From the NCBI RefSeq assembly GCF_025766255.1, contig NW_026516829.1, positions 18,389-82,388 of the forward strand: DNA of 64,000 bases, read 5' to 3'. How positions within the stretch are numbered: position 1 is the stretch's first letter; every line of letters starts with the position of its first letter. The DNA is from Zychaea mexicana (taxonomy: Eukaryota > Mucoromycota > Mucoromycetes > Mucorales > Lichtheimiaceae). The translations under genes and the position numbers were made by a program. This document shows, piece after piece, positions 13,108 to 25,114 of the stretch. The notes beneath the pieces were generated by a model, which had not been told where the DNA came from, searched no databases, and was given only the letters and a program-made list of their open reading frames with translations.

Positions 13108-14336
13108 TTATGTTTGTTGACGACCGAGCTGTTGAATGAATGATGGATCTGATTGCTCAAACGCAGTTTCACCGGATGAGTCGCGTGCAGATTCGTCACA
13201 ACCTTGACACAATAGCACTTGTGCTGTTTCCAGTTGCTCTGATATGCAAGCTGTATGAGGTGTAAACAAGCCGAAATTGAGCATTCGCAACAGTAAACAT
13301 TATAAAGCCTTTGATGCTTCACAAGAATATAAAAGAAATTACCATAGTGCAGCGGGGTTTCTTGTTCGTTTGTCTACTATAAGAGTTAATGGGGTCTTGG
13401 ATCGTATGAAATATTGCATATAACTTTCAATACCTTTGAGTCAATGTCAGCACCGAGCTCTATTAAAAGTTTAGCCATATCCACATTGCCTCGATCGCAG
13501 GCATGATGAAGCGCTGTAAGACCCTATAGTATAAGGGTAGATTTTTATTAAGCATAAATTCCAACACCATTTGCATAAAGTGTCATATTTCAGTAATTAA
13601 TGTCTTCCATACGTCTTCATCCTTACTGTCCACCAAATCCCTTTGTTTCGAGATGATATGTCGCACACCATCCAAGTTATTCTGTCGCGCATAGCCAAAC
13701 AGATCGGCGGTATCTTCGCTAAAGCAACGCTTTCAGTTAAGCTCGTTCCTGTTGTATAGTATTTTTCTCCAATCTTTCTTCGTCCACTCTTTGATATTGA
13801 CATTACGTTGCTTCATCATCATCATAGGCCATTGCGCTTACTGCCACGGCTTTTCCCGTTGATGTTTTATCTTCCTAATGAGTTTCAAGTGGTGTGAGCT
13901 TATTTATACCAATTTCATGAGTTTTGCTCCTAGCCATCCCAATACCGATTGTTGTTGCACGACCGTGTGGTCGCCTTGTCCAGAGTCGCCTTGACGCAAC
14001 CAGCCAACTTGAAAACTTTCCACTGCTTCCACATATGCCTGCTTCGCTTCGTCCATAGACATGCTACGCAGCCCTTGCCAGGCATCCCATTTGGCCCGAT
14101 TAACAAATTCAAAAAGATTTGGCCTGGACGTATTGCAGTCGCCTACGGTCGCTTGTTTGAATAGGGCATAAATCTATATAGCGGTTTCTTTAATTCTTCA
14201 GTCTCATAAATTCACAAGCAAACGTAAATCAAGTCTGTCATGCTAAGTTAAACCGTGCCTTTAATTTTTGCTCATTAGTTAATGAGACATCGTGGGTGTT
14301 CAAATAGCTGGAAGCTTGTTCGAAAAGATCGCTCAT
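13108..14336 (-). CDS. Acyl-CoA-binding domain / ankyrin-repeat protein (ACBD6-like)
   Basis: The gene is read on the minus strand from the ATG at 14336 (MSDLFEQASSYLNTHDVSL) through several short exons. The next exon (about 14168-13930) carries the acyl-CoA-binding protein signature YALFKQATVGDCNTSRP, then KWDAWQGLRSMSMDEAKQAY. An exon near 13735-13610 encodes DTADLFGYARQNNLDGVRH, where an ankyrin helix begins. Exons near 13523-13430 (GLTALHHACDRGNVDMAKLL) and 13377-13108 (ETPLHYACISEQLETAQVLL) carry two ankyrin repeats. An N-terminal ACB domain with C-terminal ankyrin repeats is the ACBD6 layout, a cytosolic or nuclear long-chain acyl-CoA carrier. The first intron boundary is uncertain: the simplest GT donor near 14255 gives the wrong phase, so a GC donor or another site may be used. 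The gene converges on RRP8. Confidence 0.82.
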
Positions 14337-15741
14337 GTCAAATAGGAAACACACGTACACGTAAATCTTTACTGGGCAGCAGATAAAAACCAGTTACTGT
14401 TCGTGTAACCTTTGAGCGCGATCTGGCTCACTAGGCGGATCTCATGCGATAGGACTCGAGGAAAGGTACTTAATTTCCATCCTATCCTCATACATTAGAG
14501 TTGCTGATACTGCTATAATGGAGCAACGGCCAGAAACAGAAGGCTCCTACTACAATCCATACTATAACATTTAAAATTTGCTTGATTTGCACTTGCATAC
14601 GTAGCACTGCAAATCATCAATACAGTAATACATGCGTATAAGCTGTCCAACTTTAGAGAGCAGCGTGTCTTTCTTTACCCAAGATATCGCAAACTGCTTC
14701 TTGCCTTCACCTTTTAGAGAGGTTGGGATAGCATCTCTCCCAATTTAAAGGCCTAGTTACTTTCCACAATCTAAGAATATGTGAGTTAATGCAAGTTTCT
14801 ACTATACTACCACAATTTTCTCCTCTCTTCCATTGTATTAAACAGATGGTTCTGCAGTATCGTCGACGAGGTCACTTCAGCCTCACAGTTTCCAAGTTGA
14901 AATCCTCATGGAGATAAATGAATTTTCTTCTCACACACACATGCCTAAAGGTCCAGGAATATGAACTTTAAACGAGTAAAGTTTTCATTTACTGGAGTCA
15001 GACATATCCATGCCGGCGATTGCATATATGTTTAGATGCGAGTATGCAAGACGTGCAGTCAGTTTCTCGATCATTAGCGATAGCGCAGATGACCCAGGGC
15101 GACTCTTCCTTAATCGGATCAAACTTGCTGAAGACCATACATCAATTCTGTCCACCCTCATTACAGCACCAACAACGCCGAGAGCACAATCAACAATAAC
15201 ACAAACAACGCCATACTTCATCACGCAGTAAACTAGTTTGCCTCAATCTCTCCTGCCTCCTATCTTACATTTATATATATAAACATAAATATAAAGGTCC
15301 TCCTCGGAATTTTTCTACGAGAGCCTAATACTACCTATAACTATTTTCCCCTATTGACTTCAAGGTTTTTTCGTATAATTTTGCCCAAACAGGATCGGAC
15401 TAAAGCGGATATGTCCTATTTAGACGCAGCGTTCACATAGTCATTTTTCTTCCCTTTAATATACTTTGATCTACACGATATCTGGACGATCCACCTGCTC
15501 ATTTGATGTCCCTCGCAGCTCCTCATCAGAAGAGGTCATATATGTTTTCATCCAATCAATTTATTAGAAGTATCAACCGTATAATACGCGTTTGCCTAGT
15601 TTGTACATCCGCTTCTACAGGTGTACGATAGCTATGCATATGTGTTTGTGCCTGCACTGCAGTTTCAGTTTTTAACACAGGGACGTTTATTTCACTCAAG
15701 TCTTTGTGCCCACATTCTTTTTTGTTTCTCATATTTTCGTC
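14337..15741. other. Intergenic region, no supported gene
   Basis: This stretch of 1.4 kb holds the divergent promoters of the ACBD6-like gene and the MFS gene at 15742. A 73-residue open frame at 15010-15231 has no recognisable domain and no intron or neighbour support. There is AT-rich sequence near 15270 and nothing that looks like an RNA gene. Confidence 0.4.
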
Positions 15742-18010
15742 ATGACGGAATCGGACAATTTAAAGCAACATCAAAGTACGAGTGAAGCTGTGGAACAAGC
15801 TAAGCACGATTCTGAAGAAATAGCTCCATCACCGTCCAAAACCTCAGAGCTTCCTTCCATTCAGGAAAAAGAAATCTTCTTCAACCCCAGGCAACGGATT
15901 TTTATAGTGGCTACAGCGGCAGTAACCCAAATGATATCTTCATTACCCATAACTATATTTTATCCTGCTCTTGATGTAATAACAAAGGTATGTGTTTTGC
16001 TATCCTTAACAAACAGCCGCCATTGTTAACATCATGACTAGTCGCTGGTAATCTGACGCTTAATTAATAACAACTACACCATTACGTCTATTTATTCTCT
16101 TTTAGGACCTTCATACGACAGCATCCGCAGTCAATTTAGGCGTTTCCGGATATAAACTGATTCAAGCTTTCGCTCCAACATTATGGGGACCACTATCTGA
16201 CCAGTGGGGCCGACGCCCACTTTATATCATAACAATGCCAGTAGCGGCTGCTGCGTGCGCAGGAATTGGGGCCTCCTCAACGGTTTATACTCTCATTGTA
16301 TTACGAATGCTGCAAGCTTTTGCTGGAAGTGCTATTCCCGTCACTGGTAATTGATACTATATAATTTAGCGAGCTCTTAAGAAACGAAAAATATTAACCA
16401 CCATTTCTGATGAAACACATCTATATAAGGGTCCGGTGTCATTACGGATATATCAACACCTGCAACGTAAATGTCATTTGTATAAGGTCATTTTTCTTTT
16501 GCTGCATTAAATTTGACTTTAAAAATTACGCCTAAAGGCGAGCCGGGTACAGCTCATACGGTAGTCTCGGGTACAAAATCTCCCTGGTGTCAGGGCCAAT
16601 ACTCGGTGGGATTATCACTCAACATCTTTCATGGCGGTATGAAACGACAAACAGAACAAAATGAAGAAACATATGACGCCCGAAAACTAAATTTGATTGA
16701 ATTTATATATATTATTCCATAGCTGGATATTTTGGGTGTTGCCCTGCTTTATTGGATCTGTGTTTCTCATAGTTGTCATGTTTCTCCCAGAAACCCTCCC
16801 TGCATTAGCAGGTAGGGGGTATAACCCAACGCCTCTACAATGGATCCAAAGCAAGATGAGCAACAAGCATCACTATCATGCCATTGAGCTTGTTTCTACC
16901 AGTATCACCACTTTCTCTGCTGAGGATCCGGATGATGCTGTCGCCGTTGCTACAACAAATCGCTTCAGGAAGGTGCCAAGTTTTCATGTCCCGTTCCACA
17001 ACTTATTGGAGCCAGATATTCTCGTTGCTATGCTAATCTCGGCCTCGTACTTTGGTGCTAAATCTTGTTACCTCGTCAACATGTCATATTTATTCAGGAG
17101 CTATTATCACTTGAACGTACAAAACACCAGCCTGTGTTTTCTTGCCCAAAGCATCGGGACTGTTGCGAGTGGCTTTATCGTGAGCCCTTTTCTCAACCGG
17201 ACATTTCGTCGGGTGGCAAACGACTACTATGGCAGAGATAGCATCAACAGCGGCATTTCTGCAACACAGGTTGATGATGGGAAAGCAGAAAGGGACAATG
17301 GATCTTCAATGAAAAAGTGTAACAAAGTCAATGGGCGAAACCTTCCAGTAGACTTTCCAATTTACAGAGCACGGTTGTTGTATATCTGGTACCATGCCAT
17401 TAGCGCCCAGATATTGACAGCAATACACGGCTGGATTTTTCTTTTGAACGCGCCCGTGGCTGTTCCACTAGTCCTTCAATTCTTCTGTATGTACTATAAA
17501 TGGCTTTTTTAACGAATAATGCCGCAATATTAGTAATATTCGCACCTTTTTATAGTGAGCATCAACATAGCCTTTGTGAACTCCGGAGTGAGATGTTTGG
17601 TTATGGATCTTCGTCCTGCAAAAGGTGCTTCAACTGCTGCCAGCCTTACTATGGTTCGCCTGCTGTTTTCGTAAGTTTCTACTGTTTCTGATAATGAGTC
17701 TGTTCATGATGTCTACTAAGTGCAGATGATACGCGTTGCAAACAATCACTCTATCAGTATTATAGCTTTGCAGCCTGCATTCTACTTATTTTAAAATTGT
17801 ATCAAAAAGTTGCGTGCCATTTTTTTTCTAAACATACTTTTGCTTACTGTTAGTGCCATTGGAACCGCCCTGGTTGATCCTCTTATGACGGCTGTTGGTG
17901 TTGGGTGGATGTATACCTTATTGGGTGCGTTTCTCACAATTTCAAATATTTTATTACTGATACTATTGAACTACGGCCCAGCATGGCGTTTCAGAAGGGA
18001 GCAAATGTAA
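15742..18010 (+). CDS. MFS drug:H+ antiporter (DHA1/QDR-like), copy 1
   Basis: This is a 12-segment major-facilitator exporter of the plasma membrane, of the DHA1 type that expels drugs or small organic acids by proton antiport. Seven exons join exactly: 15742-15987, 16106-16346, 16430-16466, 16538-16636, 16723-17486, 17556-17670 and 17854-18010. Together they give 552 residues. Visible family motifs are the motif-A loop GPLSDQWGRRPLY after segment 2, RMLQAFAGSA in segment 4, SGPILGGIITQHLSWR before segment 6 and MFLPETLPALAGRGYNPTP at the start of the central loop. The cytosolic loop (about 16860-16980) is long and charged. Internal exon lengths 241, 37, 99 and 115 match those of the MFS genes at 52.4 and 55.3 kb, so all three descend from one gene. 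An in-frame GTG lies upstream at 15706, but the ATG at 15742 is the first normal start. The substrate cannot be told. Confidence 0.88.
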
Positions 18011-18474
18011 ATTTGTGTATATATCTCAATTAAAAAAGTTACTATGCATCCAAAATAAGTTTTCCCTGCGCAGATAGAGACGACTTTTAAACCTTGTAGG
18101 GCTTCTAGATACTTTCCGTGCAACTTTTACTTTTAAGAAATCCATAATAAAAAACTATGGATGCTTCAAAACTGATTTGACAAAGTATGGGGTATAGGTA
18201 CAGGTCGATATATGTCTGGCTGCTGTACCTGCAGTATATTTGAACCAATTTGTTTCTGTCTATATATGTTCGCTGCTCGTTTGCAAGTGTGTAGGGGCAA
18301 CATCGATATAACCATTGCAGCTTCTAGTGCATAATTCATGATTGTCTGCATCGTCAAAAAACAATGTAAAACACGATGGAGTGTAGTGTTGAATGTATAT
18401 AACAAAGAATATGACGATGGATTGCAATATTGAATGGGCATGAGAAAAAAAAATATAGACTTACCAACCAAGGA
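18011..18474. other. Intergenic region
   Basis: This stretch holds the 3' flank of the MFS gene. Open frames on the minus strand here show no domain and I take them as chance. Confidence 0.4.
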
Positions 18475-18660
18475 TCAACGGCCGTACCGCTCAGCATCAG
18501 TTACCCGTGGTGTTATCGCAAGATCGGGTTGCCACTTGCTTATGTTCCTGGTTCCAATAGGGTACTTCAAGCGGAGATGGCAGCTATCAAGAATTAGATG
18601 TTGGTTTTGACAAGCGTTGCCAGCACTAAATAGCGCCAGCAATAACAGCAACAGAAACAT
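18475..18660 (-). CDS. Possible small secreted peptide (hypothetical)
   Basis: A 61-codon minus-strand frame begins with a strong signal-peptide-like run (MFLLLLLLALFSAGNAC) and continues with two further cysteines (SCHLRLKY region). A splice donor-like GTTGGTAAGT lies just past its stop, so it could be the first exon of a longer gene, but no partner exon was recognised. There is no family assignment. The leucine run alone is weak evidence. Confidence 0.22.
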   Translation of the reverse strand: MFLLLLLLALFSAGNACQNQHLILDSCHLRLKYPIGTRNISKWQPDLAITPRVTDAERYGR

Positions 18661-19294
18661 ATAAAAGCTGTATCACTCGTTGTTAACAACCAGCAGCAGG
18701 CAGTATCTTCTTCCGTCTCACAAGGAGATGGCAATTCGAGAGTGATGATACTATAAGAAAAGAAAACAGTAGCACTTCAAGATAAACCTTCTTATTGTCT
18801 GTTACATAACTATTTCATATTTTGTGTTTTTTATTATTACCAATGCTCAAACACATAAAGGATGAATACTAGTATTGCTTCATGCCAGCCATGCAGTTGG
18901 GCTGGAGGCGCGCTTTCCTTAGGGCGAGCGTTTTAGGAGGGAATACATGTCGCCCGAGTTAAGTGATACAGAGGAGGGAAGACGAGGACGTGGGCTGCGT
19001 CGTTTGGGGCTTGCCTTCAGATCGCCCATGTGTATTTATTGCTTAATTACCCTACTCATTGATATCATGTCTGCTGTAGAATGTCGGAATAGCTGCTAAT
19101 ATATTAGCGATGCTATACATAGGCATTTGAGTACGTGAACGAATCGGATGTGCAGTCCAGAGCCGATGCCTCGACACAGTTGAAAGGGCTCAATAGGAAG
19201 TATACGAGTGTATTAGTCCCCGGTACTGACGTTCAGATCGAGCAAGAAGTGCTTTATTTTTTCTACAAAAACACTTTCCTAGCAAGCGGTATCA
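18661..19294. other. Intergenic region next to the transposase relic
   Basis: No gene is supported here. It probably includes the 3' flank of the Plavaka element. I searched by eye for terminal inverted repeats pairing with sequence near 21.7-22.3 kb and did not find a convincing pair. Confidence 0.35.
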
Positions 19295-21641
19295 CTATGA
19301 TTCTAGCAGTATTGGCGTTTCTTTGCGAACCAAACTTGACAATGGCCACCTGCGAGTGAATACGGTGGATGGGCAAGATGGAGTCAGTTCCTTCTGCCAT
19401 AAAGCTGCCCAACCACTCTTCCAGGCCCTCATCTTCAAAGCGTTGCTGCCTTGCTGCTGCGCGATACCAACGGACGAAGGCAAATGAGTGCGTCTTCTGT
19501 CTGCCATCAACGAGGAGATTGTGCTTGAAAACAAATTGGACCTAGCCGGTCCATGCAACGACTCCATTACCCTGAATAAACAAGGCTTGGACGTAGGACC
19601 CACGCAAAGATCTCGAAGTTGCTGACCGGAAGTCTGTCCGAAAATCTCAATTGCTTGAAATGTTTCCACCCCGTCATGCACTATGAGTGTGTGAGGATGG
19701 ATCGGTCGTTTACCAGACTGGGCACTGATAACGGTCGTTTGATCATAATGTTGCTGATAGAAGCTGACGAGCAGGTTTAAGCGATCACCTGGCAGCCGTA
19801 TTGTTTTTCCACTTGTCATGGAAGTGATCGTGTCAGGGGGCAACGACTCGCTACCGTCCACGTCGATACCCGTGTCTAAGGATAATTGGATGAAAGCGTA
19901 CGGGTCGAATGGCGTGTCATTGTTGGTGTATGAGACGAGGGAGGATACATATTGACCGGCCATTTGTACAAGCATCCCGAGCTGTTGTGGTAGCTGAGCA
20001 AAGCGGGGACCTCATTCGTCACGAAATCAAGAGCACCAGCCTTCTCGACGAATCCTTTCATAAAGGTAACCTCGAAAGAGTTCTTCTGGTTCGTGTACGC
20101 GTCTTTCAAGAAACCGTTGTATCGCTCGAAGCTGAACAACCAATGTGCGTAGACCGGCCCAAAGTCTTCGATGGTGGTACGTAAATGCAAATGCATATTG
20201 GGCGTAACAAAATCAGGACCGTATAATGCTGCACAACCACATATGAAACGCTCGAATAAAATGTGAGCTTGGTCGAGACGCTCATATGTGGCCGTGGTTT
20301 GGATAATGTGACGGCACGCAGCGACGAAAAGCATCCAGTTCGCCATGTGACCAGGAGGGAGGATGGGTTTGGGGACAAATGCGGAGTAGACGAGCGTCCA
20401 TGTCTTCCAGTCCTCAGCCGTCATGAAGCCAAACTTGCGCTGGATCTTGCGCTTCAGGGTAGGCATTCCAGGCGGCAACACAATCCCGTCAGCGCGCTCT
20501 TGCATAACCTCATAGTCAGCTTCACGGAAATAACCGAAAGTCCTCCATCCAAACACCATCCGAGCGGCAGTCCCCAGAAACAAATTGTGCATAACATCAA
20601 TAAGTACAGACGAGACCGGATCAAAGTAGTGAAGACGATGGAGCTGCGACCAGCGCGTCCCTGTCTCACGCCCGACGTTGTATCGCGCTCTTGGTGTTGT
20701 TGCTGCTAGCCATTGCTGCGCGTCGCGTAGGTTACCCTCCTTTGTCCGCAGGTCCGAGGACGGAATTTGGTGACCTGAATAATCCAGTTTTGTAGTGCCT
20801 GGAAAAACGACAAACTCGCGCGTGCATTTGCTACATGCTCGCGTACTGGCATGCGAAGTGAAGCCACCAACCTTCCGAGCAGCAGGTATATCGCAGGCAA
20901 CGTTAAGCAGAGCTGCGCGAATGCGTGTGCCTTGTGGTTCTTGGAATGTGCTCATCTCAATGCCGTCGTACAGGGCAATGAGACGTCGACGAATGGCTCA
21001 AGGTAGTGGTTCATCTCGTAGGTCTTCGGCTCACTTGGTCCAGGCATAACACCTACAAGTATGACGTTCTCCACTTTTTGGCGATCGGCACGAGGGAGGT
21101 TGTTGATGGTGATGTAAATGACACCACACACGAGTAACCGCTGTCAAAGGATGCACGTCATTCAATGTTAAGTGTCAGCACAACGAGCGAGGGTCTTCGA
21201 CAAAGATGTCGTGGTTGGAATCCTTCATGTTCTCATACACATCACCGAGATCACCTACTCTTGAGACCCGACATTTTCGCCAGTTAAGTATTGTGTCCTC
21301 GAAACCTCGTCGCATCAAGAGCTTTTACAGGCTTGTTGTAGGGGATAATAGGTGTACTCCTTATTGGACAAGCGACGACTGTTGGTGGTTGATTTGAACA
21401 AAGGGGTACTGCAAAGAGCTCCGTCCATCGTGCTGCTTAGCTTGGTGCATAGCTCGTGGAACGTCGGTGACGATAGATATATGGCGTAGCACTTGCTGCA
21501 GGCAATGTTATTTCGCAGATCCTCTGTCAACTGATAAAAACCAATAGCTTGTCGTATCCCAGCAACAGTAAAAGGAATAATCATAATATCAGGAACGTTG
21601 TGAACGCCGGCGAATAAGATTACGACGAAAGTGATCAGCAT
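19295..21641 (-). pseudogene. Plavaka / CACTA-like DNA transposase, frameshifted relic
   Basis: On the minus strand the pieces follow the order of fungal Plavaka (KDZ/Tnp2-related) transposases. An N-terminal part has CxxC-like cysteines and KEYTYYPLQQA (21640-21320), then WRKCRVSRVGDLGDVYENMK (about 21280-21210) and GVIYITINNLPRADRQKVEN with PGPSEPKTYEMNHYLEPFVD (21120-20985). The core TRWSQLHRLHYFDPVSSVLI plus DVMHNLFLGTA is in the long frame 20955-19876, followed by PNMHLHLRTTIEDFGPVYAH and FSFERYNGFLKD. The C-terminus LPPDTITSMTSGKTIRLPGD lies in another frame, and HSFAFVRWYRAAARQQRFED in yet another. Frame changes are needed near 21310, 21120, 20975, 19980 and 19500, so the element cannot encode an active transposase. 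Confidence 0.82.
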
Positions 21642-23294
21642 GGATAGATGGTGGAGTTGTAAACAAACAAATGAAGTTGAAGACGAGTGTCAAAGGATAT
21701 GGGATGGATACGAGTTGATTTGTTGCGGCCAGGACTGTTGGCGATTGATTTATTACATGGCAGTTTTCTTTTTTTAGGCCATTACTACTACTAGCCTGCT
21801 GTATTATCTTCGATCGTATTGTCAAATTCGATGTTGTCAGCCTGGCACATCAACCGATCATCATCTCTTTCTTAATCTACTACCGGCTCGTCATCCCCGA
21901 ATAATTTATATGGCAAGATTGCATCAAAGTTTAAAAAAGGATCACAAATCAGCTCAACAGAGTCCAACACTTTGCAGTACCACAACTTAGAGCCAATGTA
22001 ATCAACGGAAGTCACCATTATCAACCACGTTGTCGTCATCATCACGCAGTTGTGGATCATCGACTATTATCGGCGTATCGTCCCATTCACTATCACTAGG
22101 TAGCAGCAGGCTGGATCGATGCATTGATCATCAATATTATTATTTTTGGGATCGTGCTATTGTTGCTTTTGTTGGCCATGATGATAACGATGACTATGAT
22201 ACGATAGAAATAATGAAGACAGTGGCGGTATCGAAAAATCTAAAGAATATACCTGTCTATCATTTACTTTCAGATAAATGTATTGATCTGTTATGCTAAT
22301 GTGCGGCAGCTTCCTCACTTTGGCACTACTTCCTACATTGCAGTTTAGGCGCCGAACTTCAATTCTACAGCGTACAATGGAGTTTCTGCAGCTGTTTGCA
22401 TATATTCCTTCAATTTTTTTTTCCTGCTGGCGTATTCCCTAACCTAAAAGGAGAAGGATACACTGCTTTCAACGTGGTCAAATCATTCCAAAAGTTGCAG
22501 GACGATCATGCTGTCCGTGCTTTCTTCTTCAAACGCTCTTTCTCTTGTGTCTCCTCTTGGCAAAAAGTATGCATGCCCTTAACACATGTCCCAATATACT
22601 GCTAGAACTTTGCGTCGACCAAGAACTTTTATAATTTTAAACTTGTGTTGACGCCCCAATCTTTTTTCAAGTCTTGAAGTTGCTGCTTTTTCACTTGCAT
22701 CGAAGTTACGTTGGAATATATCTTGCAGAAGCTTAGCGTTTTTTGTTTAATCGTTTTTAGCCTTTGTATCCCCCTTCCAAAACTTCCGGGTAGTACTTTT
22801 CCCGAATATCCCAGCTTCAATATACACTTGTGGATATGTGTCTCTGAATGGGCGCAGTTTTGCTCCTTAGTATGCGGGGATAGAGACAATATAAATATTT
22901 GTGCTGATCCAAAAGCAAGGTTGGAACAATCGAGCAAAACATAAACAGCATGGGGCGATCCTAGTAAATTTTGCTGCAAAAGCCGTGGGCTGACCACATG
23001 TGTTCCAATGTTTGAATAATATAGCACACCTACGTATGACAATAACGAGCCGTCGAGCTGAAGCTTCGTAGGGATTGACACGTAGCGAAGCAGAGGGGTT
23101 CAAGACCAAGGAGCGAAGGCCAGAAAGGCTCGTGTCAATAATTTGTGTGATGACGAACGTGGGTATCATTTCTTTTGTTTGTCTTATCGCTGCAGGAGTT
23201 CGCGCGCCGCTTTGGTGACCAAAACATCCGAAGTGTTTTATATAAATAACGTTAATAAAAGTTGAACAGTAAAAAACTGATACGGCTGTTAGCA
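21642..23294. other. Gene-poor region between transposase relic and FPGS
   Basis: There are scattered short frames but no recognisable domain. Minus-strand frames of 142-150 codons overlap each other at 22629-23295 and have no family features. The first part (21642-21830) may be the decayed 5' end of the Plavaka element. The FPGS promoter must lie at the right end. Confidence 0.35.
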
Positions 23295-25114
23295 ATGACC
23301 TTCACTGTGTATGAGGTAAGATATACTTTTGTGATTGTTGTTGGTATTCGTTTAGAGAAGACTTTATATCCTAATACTATAGACTTCATTTGAATAGGAA
23401 GCATTAGCGAAAATCAAATCGCTAACAACCATAGCGGAAGAACGCGCTCAGAACAAATGTCCTTCACTATTCCTTCCCGAAGCACGTGCATACCTTAAAC
23501 GCGTTGGCTATGAGGTAATAAGCCCTCATTTTTTGTCAAAGAGGTTGGTTGCTTGAGTTCCGATGAAAAATGTACTGATTGCTTTCTATTGCCAATCACG
23601 ATGAAAAAGCCAAGCGCTCTTAACGATTTAAATATCATATATATTTCTGGGATTAAAGGCAAAGGCTCAACGTCTGCATTTACACAGTCAATCCTTTTGC
23701 ATCTCAACTCCTCAAATGACAAGCAACACCAGCAACCGATCAAAACTGGGTTGTTTACATCACCTCATTTGATCACAATCCGCGAGCGCATAAGGATCAA
23801 CGGTGTGCCGATCAGTGAAGATCTTTTTGCAAAATACAATCAAGACGTTTGGCAGCGGCTCAAGAGTACTATCAACGATAGACACGAAGACTGGGCACTG
23901 CAAATTCAGAAGGGAATGGCAACTGATGATAGCAATCCACTCGAGCTTTCGCCTGAATTATTATTTTGCCCGGAGATGCCTTCGTATTTCATATATATGT
24001 TCTTAGTTGCGGTTCACGCATTCCTGCAAGAGAAAGTCGACGTAGCCATCATCGAGGTGGGTGTCCGCGGAGAGCACGGTGTGGCCAATATCATCGAAAA
24101 GCCCATAGTGTGTGGTATAACTGCACTTGGTATTGACCATGTCGATGTACTCGGTCATACCATTGAGGAAATCACGTGGGATCAGGCTGGCATCATCAAA
24201 CCCGATACGCCCGTTGTCACGTTTGAGCAAATCCCTCAAGCCATGGCGATTATTCAACAGCGTGCACAAGAGAAAGGTTCATTGGTAACAGTACTATATC
24301 CAAAAGATATCAAGCAGCTTGACGCCGTGACATTGGGCTTGGATGGTACCCACCAAATGCAAAATGCGCTGATGGCAATCGAAATGTCCCGAATTTGGCT
24401 AGAAAAATGTCGCGGTACTTGTCTAGATAAGAATGCCGTTCCAGAAGAATTTAAAGCCGGATTAGCCCAGGTGGTATGGCCAGGACGTGGTCAACGCGTG
24501 AATGTCAAAGATACTAGGTATCGGTCCCAGGCCAATCAAGTGATCTTCTATTTGGACGGTGCGCATACAATGGAAAGTATCCAAGTTTGTGTCGACTGGT
24601 TCCAAGGCGCGCTGAAGAAAGACGAAGACAATGAGCCTGTTAAGCGGATATTACTGTTCAACTGCACCAATGGGCGGGACGGTACTCAACTGCTGGAATT
24701 AATCACGGATATTCAGTCAAATGTGCATTTTGATCATGTCATGTTCAGCTGTAACACCGCATTTCGACAGGAGCATACTACAGGTAAATGCTTAAATGCA
24801 CGTTCAATAGAGCTTCTTTTTAACAAGCGACAAACCTCAGCATATTAACAATACAAAACTGTTTATATAATGCTATAAAAGCTTCAACGGACGAATCTGT
24901 TTCTATGCACGCCGCAATGGTGGACATGTGGAAAAAGCGAAATCCTTCATTCGACGCGAAGAATATTCATCAAATGCTACAAACTGCTGAAGACGCGGTA
25001 GAATGGATCATCGACTACTCTAAAACGCATAAGGAGAAGATACAAGTTTTGACGACGGGTAGTCTAATTTTAGTCGGCCATGTGTTGGCGGTATTGGGCA
25101 TTCCTGTACAATAA
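23295..25114 (+). CDS. FPGS: Folylpolyglutamate synthase
   Basis: FPGS adds gamma-linked glutamates to tetrahydrofolate, which retains folates in the cytosol and mitochondria and feeds one-carbon metabolism and methionine synthesis (MET7 in yeast). Four exons join: 23295-23315, 23398-23514, 23610-24783 and 24882-25114, giving 514 residues. The ATP-binding loop is ISGIKGKGSTSAF, followed by LFTSPHLITIRERIRINGVP, VAIIEVGVRG, CGITALGIDHVDVLG, WDQAGIIKPDTPVVT and LGLDGTHQMQNA. The C-terminal domain has YLDGAHTMESIQVCVDWFQ and LLFNCTNGRDG. The conserved Gly-Gly stretch before TN (GGAYDCTN in the human enzyme) here reads RGEHGVAN, which is unusual for this family. No mitochondrial presequence is evident at this start. 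The LTR element lies 636 bp downstream. Confidence 0.93.

Noticed and set aside
22629..23295. Two overlapping minus-strand frames of 142-150 codons
   Set aside because: They lie in different registers of the same DNA, show no domain or intron signals, and their composition is like random AT-rich sequence.
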